From positions 1 through 10,601 of the forward strand of contig JAJYXS010000209.1 in the NCBI GenBank assembly GCA_021801615.1: DNA of 10,601 nt. Reading direction: 5' to 3'. This DNA comes from Actinomycetes bacterium. Its GTDB lineage: Bacteria; Actinomycetota; Acidimicrobiia; Acidimicrobiales; RAAP-2. The notes beneath the pieces are model-generated. The model searched no databases, was not told where the DNA came from, and saw nothing but the letters and a program-made list of their open reading frames with translations. Shown here one piece after another: positions 5,873-10,601 of this stretch; position 1 is the stretch's first letter, and each line of letters starts with the position of its first letter. The translations under genes were made by a program, and so were the position numbers.

Positions 5873-6331
5873 ATGAGCGAGGAAACACGCCACTACCGGC
5901 CACCGGGGTGGTTCACGAAGCACGTCGTGAACGCAGCCGTGGTCGGAGCAACCAGGTTGGGCATCAGCGTGTGGGGAAGCAGGGTGCTGGAGGTGAAGGG
6001 CCGGAAGACGGGTGCTCCTCGGCAGACGCCGGTCAATCTGCTCGCCGTAGGGGACGCGGCGTACCTGGTAGCGCCACGTGGAGAGGCACAGTGGGTCCGC
6101 AACGTCCGTGCCGCCGGGGGTCGGCTCGACCTCTTGCTCGGACGGAGGCGGACGCACTACGTGGCGACCGAGCTGCTCGATGCGGAGAAGATCCCGGTGC
6201 TGCGCGCCTATCTCGAGCGTTGGAAAGCCGAGGTCGGTGTGTTCTTCGAGGGGGTCGGCGCGACCTCGACCGACGAGGAGCTGGCGGCGATCGCCTCGAA
6301 GCACCCGGTGTTCGCGATCACCGAGCTGTGA
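5873..6331 (+). CDS. F420(deazaflavin)-dependent quinone reductase/nitroreductase family protein (Ddn-like)
   Basis: This small, split-barrel flavin-fold enzyme is expected to use reduced coenzyme F420 to reduce quinones or nitro compounds at the membrane face. From ATG 5873 it has 152 residues, the usual size of the Ddn family. Family features in order are RPPGWFTKHVVN at the N-terminus, LEVKGRKTGAPRQTPVNLL (about 40-58) for cofactor-phosphate contact, YLVAPRGEAQWVRNVRAAGG (about 64-83), and the C-terminal VGVFFEGVGATSTDEE. In-frame ATGs at 5840 and 5867 would add 11 or 2 residues. I prefer 5873 because the protein start MSEETRHYRPPGW looks like family members, but no clear ribosome-binding site discriminates. 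It is a single gene behind a structured leader and has no obvious partner here. Its presence supports an F420-producing actinobacterium. Confidence 0.88.
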   Translation: MSEETRHYRPPGWFTKHVVNAAVVGATRLGISVWGSRVLEVKGRKTGAPRQTPVNLLAVGDAAYLVAPRGEAQWVRNVRAAGGRLDLLLGRRRTHYVATELLDAEKIPVLRAYLERWKAEVGVFFEGVGATSTDEELAAIASKHPVFAITEL

Positions 6332-6356
6332 AGGCGACGCCCGAGGTTGTCCTCGC

Positions 6357-6480
6357 TCCAGACGGGCGGAAGGAGCGGAAGGCATCGTGGTCGCGACGTG
6401 GCAGCTCCTGGAGGAAGAGGGCGTCGACGCCTGAGCATGCCCTAGCTCGCGGCGAGCGCCGTCGGCATGCAGGTGCACGC
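6357..6480 (+). pseudogene. Relic of a TetR-family regulator N-terminus
   Basis: Shortly after the reductase stop the plus strand reads SRRAEGAEGIVVATWQLL and then EEEGVDA up to a TGA (6432-6434). Shifting one base gives LSM (6431-6439), then a TAG, then LAASAVGMQVHA. Joined, this resembles the TetR DNA-binding start (SR-x-x-IV-x-A-x-x-LLEEEGVDALSM-x-x-LA-x-x-x-GV). One lost C and one nonsense codon would account for it. No ligand-binding domain is readable downstream. A short, eye-judged similarity. Confidence 0.45.
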
Positions 6481-6597
6481 CACGCGGTGATCTCGGTGCT
6501 CGGCGTCGTGGTGGTGCGAGGGGCCAGGTCCGTCGGTTTCCGGTCGAAAGCGCAGTCCCCAGAGCCAGGGAAGCGCTCGGCTGTCGTTCCCTCTGCC

Positions 6598-6635
6598 CGC
6601 CAGCCAGCCGGCCTGCCTATCCGCCAGCCAGCCGG
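6598..6635. repeat. 14-bp direct repeat, two copies
   Basis: CGCCAGCCAGCCGG occurs at 6598-6611 and 6622-6635 with 10 bp between copies. Each copy is itself built of GCCA steps. It is a minor feature of the gene-poor stretch, with no assigned role. Confidence 0.8.
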
Positions 6636-6697
6636 TACGACGTCCCACTTCGACCGGGGACCGGAGCGGCAACGCCGAACGGGTTCGTGAAGAGCAT

Positions 6698-6719
6698 CGG
6701 CTAGTTCGCGGCTAGTTCG
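6698..6719. repeat. 11-bp perfect tandem duplication
   Basis: CGGCTAGTTCG is present twice without a spacer. It lies in the gene-poor stretch ahead of the type IV secretion-like ATPases. An attachment-site or operator role is conceivable, but nothing further supports it. Confidence 0.8.
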
Positions 6720-7179
6720 GGCTCGGTGCCCCGCCGGGTTGGACCACATGGTTCCCGACACTGATCGACCGCGCCACGTTGAGTGTTGCCTGATTGCACG
6801 CGGCGTCGAGACTGTGACGGTTGACCGTGGCGCGGCGCCAGTTCGGGGTGCCCGCCAACCAACGAGTTTCCTGTTCCACTACCGCGCCGGCATTACCGCG
6901 CCGGCCACCTCCCTCCGAAGTGTGCCGCTCGAGGCAAGCGGTCGCAAGGATCTGCGCACTCGGCACTCGATCCACGCCGCGCGGAAATGTCGAAGCCGCA
7001 TGCCCACTGCGATGCGGAGTCGTTCACTGGCGGTCGTAGCTGCCCACTGTCTCGCGTACCGTTGCGACGCTGGACCACGGCGGGTGTCGAGCGGTCCGCG
7101 GCGGGCGACCGTTTCGTCACGTGAACCGAGACTGCAGTCGCATCGGCACCGTCTCTTCCCCGGAGCGAGACAGGCGACG

Positions 7180-8736
7180 ATGCTGAACCCCCGCACGGGC
7201 CCACGTGTCCCTGCCCACCAGGTGACGACGCGCCACCTCGGGGCGGCCTACCCGCTGCTGACCGAAGCCGGGCTCGGGCATCGCGGCGTGCTCGTCGGGC
7301 GCGACATGCTCGGCGGGTCCTTCGTGCATGACCCGTTCGAGCTCTATGCGGCCGGGATCCTCTCGAATCCGAACATGATCGTGTTCGGTCAGATCGGGAG
7401 GGGGAAGAGCGCCTTCGTGAAGACCTACCTCTGGCGCCAGGCCGTCTTCGGACGCCGGGCATGGGTGGTGGACCCCAAGGGGGAGTACCGTGCCCTCGCC
7501 GCGGCGTGGGGCGCGCGGCCGGTGGCGCTGCGCCCCGGCGGCTCGGTCCGGCTGAACCCCCTCGATCCCGGACCGAGCGGCGAGGCGCTGGACGAGCTCG
7601 TCGCGAACCGCGCCCCCGCCCCCGGCCCTTCCCGGGGTCCTGGGAAGGGCCCAGACCCCGGGAAGGGCGCCGGCCCCTCCACCGGCACCGCCCTCCGCCG
7701 CTCCGCTCCCGGAACCACCTTGGCGCAGCGCGGCTCACCGGTGCGGGCTCATCGCCGGCAGGCGGAGGTCTTGGCGTCGCTGGCGTCCGCCTGCCTTGGT
7801 CGTCAGCTCCTCCCGCGCGAGCGCACTGCAACTGACCTTGCGCTCGCCGCAGTCTCTCTCACCCGCGGGGTGCCGACCCTGCCTCAGGTCGTGGATGCGC
7901 TGCTGGAGCCGAGCGCGGAGTCCGCGGCGAGCGTGCGCACGGACCGTGCGACGCTGCTGGAGGACGGCCGAGACGTCGCGCTCGAGCTCCGCAGGCTCGT
8001 GCACGGCGACCTACGCGGGATGTTCGATGGACCGACGACCCCCGGGCTCGACCTGAGCGGAGCGTTCGTCGCACTCGACCTCTCCGCTCTGTACAACTCA
8101 CCTGCGCTCGGCGTCCTGATGGCATGCGCGACCGCGTGGCTCCAGGCGGCTCTCGCGAGGCAGGCCTCGGCATCGGGCGCGGCGCGCGTGTTCGTCGTTG
8201 TCGACGAGGCATGGGCGGTGCTGGCGAACCTGGGCGTCGCGCGCTGGCTCCAAGCCTCCTGGAAGCTGTCCAGGGCCTACGGGGTCGCGAACGTCGCGGT
8301 GCTGCACCGAGTGTCGGACCTCCAGGCGGTGGGGGCTGCCGGCTCCGAGCAGGTCGGGCTCGCGAGCGGCCTGCTGGCGGACTCCGAGACGCGCGTCGTG
8401 TACGGGCAGGCGCCCGGGGAGGTGGCGGCCGCGCGAGAGCTCCTCTCGCTCTCCGAGACGGAGGCCGACGTCGTGCCGCAGCTCCGGCGCGGCGTCGCGC
8501 TCTGGAAGGTGGGGCGACGGTCGTTCCTCGTGCAGCACGTCGTGGGTCGGGGCGAGCGGGCGATCGTCGACACGGACGCAGCGATGGCGCTGCAGGCGCC
8601 AGACCCGCTACCGGCTCTCGGCGGCCTCGACGACCCCCACGGCCTCGACGCGCTCGACGGCCCCGATCAGCGCGACGGCCCAGGCCGGCGCCGGCCTGCA
8701 GGCGACCCGACGCCGCAGCAGCTTCTTTCGGTGTGA
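7180..8736 (+). CDS. VirB4-like conjugation/type IV secretion ATPase
   Basis: This is a hexameric-type P-loop ATPase expected to power assembly or transport in a type IV secretion-like machine. From ATG 7180 it has 518 residues. Upstream in-frame sequence back to 6739 is open but has no coding character. After a short N-terminus (TTRHLGAAYPLL) come Walker A GQIGRGKS (70-77), FGRRAWVVDPKGEYRAL (about 88-104), LRPGGSVRLNPLDPG, then Walker B VFVVVDEAW (D342-E343). A VANVAVLHRVSDLQAVG stretch and SETEADVVPQLRRG follow, as in VirB4/TraC C-terminal domains. The N-terminal CagE/TrbE-like domain of classical VirB4 is missing. Residues about 143-188 are a Gly/Pro-rich insertion carrying large palindromes. 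The last bases overlap the next gene by 4 nt (GTGA), so the two are translationally coupled. Confidence 0.85.
   Translation: MLNPRTGPRVPAHQVTTRHLGAAYPLLTEAGLGHRGVLVGRDMLGGSFVHDPFELYAAGILSNPNMIVFGQIGRGKSAFVKTYLWRQAVFGRRAWVVDPKGEYRALAAAWGARPVALRPGGSVRLNPLDPGPSGEALDELVANRAPAPGPSRGPGKGPDPGKGAGPSTGTALRRSAPGTTLAQRGSPVRAHRRQAEVLASLASACLGRQLLPRERTATDLALAAVSLTRGVPTLPQVVDALLEPSAESAASVRTDRATLLEDGRDVALELRRLVHGDLRGMFDGPTTPGLDLSGAFVALDLSALYNSPALGVLMACATAWLQAALARQASASGAARVFVVVDEAWAVLANLGVARWLQASWKLSRAYGVANVAVLHRVSDLQAVGAAGSEQVGLASGLLADSETRVVYGQAPGEVAAARELLSLSETEADVVPQLRRGVALWKVGRRSFLVQHVVGRGERAIVDTDAAMALQAPDPLPALGGLDDPHGLDALDGPDQRDGPGRRRPAGDPTPQQLLSV
7626..7667. repeat. Nested inverted repeats inside the VirB4-like gene
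   Basis: CCCTTCCCGGGGTC (7626-7639) is the exact reverse complement of GACCCCGGGAAGGG (7654-7667), with a 14-nt loop. A competing 10-bp pair, GGCCCTTCCC (7624-7633) and GGGAAGGGCC (7642-7651), lies within the same bases. They sit in a Gly/Pro-rich segment that looks inserted in frame. This could be a REP-like palindromic insertion or an mRNA structure. Confidence 0.85.
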
Positions 8737-10460
8737 CCGCCCATCTGAGCCTCCTTCTTGGCGGAGCGGCGGTCGTCACGGTCCTGGTCTCCGGAGGGCT
8801 CGCTCGCCGCCAAAGGACGCAGCCCGGCGCCGCAGCCGGCTCCGGGCGCACAGGCGCTCGGAGAGCCCCTGCGGCTGGAGGAGCCGCGGTCGCTCGGTCG
8901 CTCATCGGATCGGCCAGGGTGGCCGCGCCCGCCGACGGCGCGCGCTGGGCGCGCCGAGCCGATCTTCGGCCCCTCGTGTGCAGGGAGCGCCCGCGTGGCC
9001 GGCTCGTGATCGGCGAGGAGGCAGGCCGCGCGCTCGGCCGCAGAATCCTCGCGGCGGAACCCGCGCAGTCGATCGCCGTCGTCGGCCCGACCCAGAGCGG
9101 GAAGACGACCGCCGTCGCGGTACCGGCGATCCTCGGGTGGGACGGACCGGTCGTCGCGGCGAGCGTCAAGACCGACCTCGTCCGAGACACCCTCGGGTGG
9201 CGCAGGCGGTGCGGGACGGTCTGGTGCTTCGACCCGGTCGGGACCACCGGTCTCCCTCGCAACCGGTGGTCGCCGGTCTCTGCGGCCCGGACGTGGCCGC
9301 GTGCCCGCCGGGTCGCCGCAGACTTGACGGAGGTCGCCCGCGGTGAGGGGACGTCCGCCGACGGCGAGTTCTGGTACGCGACCGCGGCCAAGCTGCTGGC
9401 CCCGCTGCTGTTCGCCGCGGCGAGGTCGGGTCGCACGATGCACGACGTCGTGCGATGGGTCGACACCCAGGAGACCGAGGAAGTGTTCGACATCCTCCAC
9501 GAGGCGGGCGTGCCGGAGGCGCTCCAGGCGGCGAGGGCGACGTGGCTGCGCGACGAGCGACAACGCTCGGCGGTGTACACGACGGCCGAGACGGTTCTCG
9601 AGCCGTTCGCCGAACCGGAGGCGGGGTGTGCTCCAGGGGGCGCCTTTGACACCCCACCCTTCGGGATCCGCGCGCCCGGCGGAGGCTGGGGCACCGGTGC
9701 CAGCGACGTCATCACAGGCGGCGAGATCGATCCCGAAGCGCTCTTCAAGGGGGCGCACACCCTGTACGCGTGCGCGCCTGCGCACGACCAGCAGCGACTG
9801 CGGGCCGTGTTCGCCGCGCTGGTCTCGCAGGTGGTCCATGCCGCGTTCGCCGCGTCCGCGCGTGTCGGCCGGCCCTTGGACCCCCCGCTGCTCCTGGTCC
9901 TCGACGAGGCGGCGAACATCGCGCCGCTGAAGGAGCTCGACGGGCTCGCCGCGACCTGCGCGGGTCATGGGGTCCAGCTGGTCACGGTCTGGCAGGACCT
10001 GGCACAGGTCCGCGCCCGCTACGGCGAGCGGGCCGCCACCGTCGTGAACAACCATCGGGCGAAGCTGTTCCTGCCAGGGATCGCCGACCCCGGGACGCTC
10101 GATTTCGCGAGCCACCTCGCAGGCGACCGGGAGCTCGTGACCCCGTCGATCACCCATGGCGCACGGGGCGAGCGGACCGTGACGACCTCGTCGCAGGTGC
10201 GCCGGCTCCTGCCCCCCGACACCCTTCGGCGGCTCCCGAAGAGCACCGCCGTCCTCCTCTACGGCGCGCTGCCGCCCGCGCGAGTGCGGCTCCGACCCTG
10301 GTTCTCCGATCACGAGCTCGCCGCACGCGCCACGAGCCTCCTTCGCACGGGCACACGGCAGAGCAGGCCGCCCAGGGTTGCCCTGTCCGGTCACACGCGA
10401 AGGGCCCGCGCCGCGGGAAACGGAAGGGACGAGCGTTACAGTCGGTTCCGTGACCGATGA
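8733..10460 (+). CDS. VirD4/TraG-like type IV coupling protein (membrane-anchored ATPase)
   Basis: This type IV coupling protein, 575 residues, would hand substrates (DNA or protein) to the secretion channel at the inner membrane. Start GTG 8733 overlaps the VirB4 stop as GTGA. Residues 4-23 (LSLLLGGAAVVTVLVSGG) form one membrane anchor, followed by an Ala/Arg/Gly-rich linker to about 75. Walker A is VVGPTQSGKTTA (GPTQSGKT 118-125), with SVKTDLVRDT shortly after, typical of VirD4. Walker B is LLLVLDEAANIAPL (D391-E392), followed by the TraM-recognition/TraG C-terminal region GHGVQLVTVWQDLAQVRARYG and VVNNHRAKLFLPGI. A Gly/Pro-rich loop at about 295-330 may be an insertion. The gene ends 11 nt inside the ROK kinase. 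Classical VirD4 has two membrane helices; one is visible here. Confidence 0.88.
   Translation: MTAHLSLLLGGAAVVTVLVSGGLARRQRTQPGAAAGSGRTGARRAPAAGGAAVARSLIGSARVAAPADGARWARRADLRPLVCRERPRGRLVIGEEAGRALGRRILAAEPAQSIAVVGPTQSGKTTAVAVPAILGWDGPVVAASVKTDLVRDTLGWRRRCGTVWCFDPVGTTGLPRNRWSPVSAARTWPRARRVAADLTEVARGEGTSADGEFWYATAAKLLAPLLFAAARSGRTMHDVVRWVDTQETEEVFDILHEAGVPEALQAARATWLRDERQRSAVYTTAETVLEPFAEPEAGCAPGGAFDTPPFGIRAPGGGWGTGASDVITGGEIDPEALFKGAHTLYACAPAHDQQRLRAVFAALVSQVVHAAFAASARVGRPLDPPLLLVLDEAANIAPLKELDGLAATCAGHGVQLVTVWQDLAQVRARYGERAATVVNNHRAKLFLPGIADPGTLDFASHLAGDRELVTPSITHGARGERTVTTSSQVRRLLPPDTLRRLPKSTAVLLYGALPPARVRLRPWFSDHELAARATSLLRTGTRQSRPPRVALSGHTRRARAAGNGRDERYSRFRDR
10437..10449 (+). promoter_or_regulatory. 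Candidate leaderless promoter (-10) for the ROK kinase
   Basis: TACAGT (10437-10442) is a TANNNT -10 match that ends 7 nt before GTG 10450, inside the end of the coupling-protein gene. No Shine-Dalgarno sequence lies at a usable distance. The kinase may therefore have its own start site and not depend on the upstream pair. Pattern-based only. Confidence 0.4.
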
Positions 10461-10601
10461 GACGCGCCCGGGGGAGGAGGGTCGGCCCCACACGCTCGCG
10501 ATCGACATCGGCGGCACCGGGCTCAAGGCTTCCGTGCTCGACGCCTCAGGGAGGATGGTCGTCCCCCGTGTTCGCAGGCCCACGACCTACCCGCTCCCAC
10601 C
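10450..10601 (+). CDS. ROK-family sugar kinase (polyphosphate glucokinase-like), 3' partial
   Basis: The first 50 residues are present; the gene continues past the right edge. After a charged leader of about 14 residues comes LAIDIGGTGLKASVLD, the phosphate-1 ATP/polyphosphate-binding motif (DIGGTGLK) of the ROK family, then GRMVVPRVRRPTTYPLP. This start is like that of actinobacterial polyphosphate glucokinases (PpgK), which phosphorylate glucose with polyphosphate or ATP, but the diagnostic C-terminal ROK signature is outside the window. It overlaps the coupling protein by 11 nt in another frame and has a leaderless-type -10 upstream. Other ROK sugar kinases remain possible. Confidence 0.82.
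   Translation, partial: MTDETRPGEEGRPHTLAIDIGGTGLKASVLDASGRMVVPRVRRPTTYPLP

Larger units (their letters stand above)
6491..7179. other. Gene-poor stretch before the VirB4-like gene
   Basis: I see no credible gene in these roughly 690 bases. Long open frames exist on both strands, but their translations are Arg/Ser/Ala-rich and lack any recognisable domain. Contents I can point to are a 14-bp direct repeat, CGCCAGCCAGCCGG (6598-6611 and 6622-6635), an 11-bp perfect tandem, CGGCTAGTTCG (6698-6719), and TACCGCGCCGGC twice (6880-6891 and 6894-6905). No tRNA T-loop was found. The promoter of the downstream ATPase pair should lie near the end of this stretch, but I cannot place it. Confidence 0.55.

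Noticed and set aside
6342..6355. CGAGG-TTGT-CCTCG hairpin as terminator of the reductase gene
   Set aside because: The stem is only 5 bp with no T-run, and it lies next to the TetR-like relic.
6698..6760. Possible tRNA gene or attachment site near GGCTAGTTCG repeats
   Set aside because: No T-loop of the TTCRA type and no cloverleaf could be assembled. The repeat is a simple 11-bp duplication.
6712..6975. Minus-strand 87-residue frame as a transposase or toxin remnant
   Set aside because: Its composition is less skewed than its neighbours, but no motif of any transposase or toxin family could be recognised and no terminal inverted repeats were found.
6739..7179. Possible 147-residue N-terminal extension of the VirB4-like protein
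   Set aside because: The frame is open, but the translation is Arg/Ser/His-rich with no domain and no coding character, and it does not look like the CagE/TrbE domain. ATG 7180 gives a sensible family-like start.
7859..10583. Very long minus-strand open frames opposite the two type IV secretion ATPases
   Set aside because: They are shadows of strong plus-strand genes with Walker motifs. The translations are Arg/Pro/Ala-rich and domainless.

Overview
The window is high-GC DNA with GTG starts and apparent leaderless promoters. It reads like a chromosomal segment of an actinobacterium. A deazaflavin (F420)-dependent reductase and a ROK sugar kinase fit that. My impression of an Acidimicrobiia-like lineage comes only from remembered protein similarity and is not demonstrated here.

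Layout. (1) Positions 1-2069 carry the 3' part of a sugar ABC transporter of the CUT2 (ribose/xylose/fructose) type: a 5'-truncated ATPase and a XylH-like permease one base apart. (2) Positions 2174-2935 encode an XRE-cupin transcriptional regulator, probably from a leaderless GTG. (3) Positions 2936-3447 hold gene remains: a C-terminal piece of a 3-hydroxyisobutyrate dehydrogenase-like protein on the minus strand, and an ABC-ATPase signature-to-Walker-B piece with an in-frame TGA on the plus strand. (4) Positions 3448-4137 encode an SDR-fold protein lacking the usual catalytic YxxxK. (5) Convergent to it, on the minus strand at 4354-5276, is a bicupin gene broken by a one-base frameshift. (6) A 94-bp tandem repeat array lies upstream of the bicupin. 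A small membrane protein gene (5460-5708) diverges from it, with a possible CsoR-like operator in its promoter. (7) Three mutually complementary 9-nt arms (5730-5814) precede an F420-dependent quinone reductase/nitroreductase-family gene (to 6331). (8) A TetR-like N-terminal relic is followed by about 0.7 kb without a recognisable gene. (9) Positions 7180-10460 encode a translationally coupled pair of type IV secretion-like ATPases: a VirB4-like protein and a membrane-anchored VirD4/TraG-like coupling protein. (10) A ROK-family sugar kinase starts at 10450 and runs off the window.

How the parts may fit. The transporter, XRE-cupin regulator, SDR and bicupin look like a sugar or sugar-acid uptake and catabolism island. 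The dehydrogenase relic fits such a pathway, and the ABC and TetR relics and the bicupin frameshift suggest the island is decaying. The VirB4/VirD4 pair is a separate unit. It overlaps the ROK kinase by 11 nt, and within this window no relaxase or pilus/channel gene accompanies it. Its upstream neighbour is gene-poor decayed DNA, so it is either the edge of an integrated element or a resident actinobacterial two-ATPase module. All functional calls come from reading motifs by eye; no database search was done.
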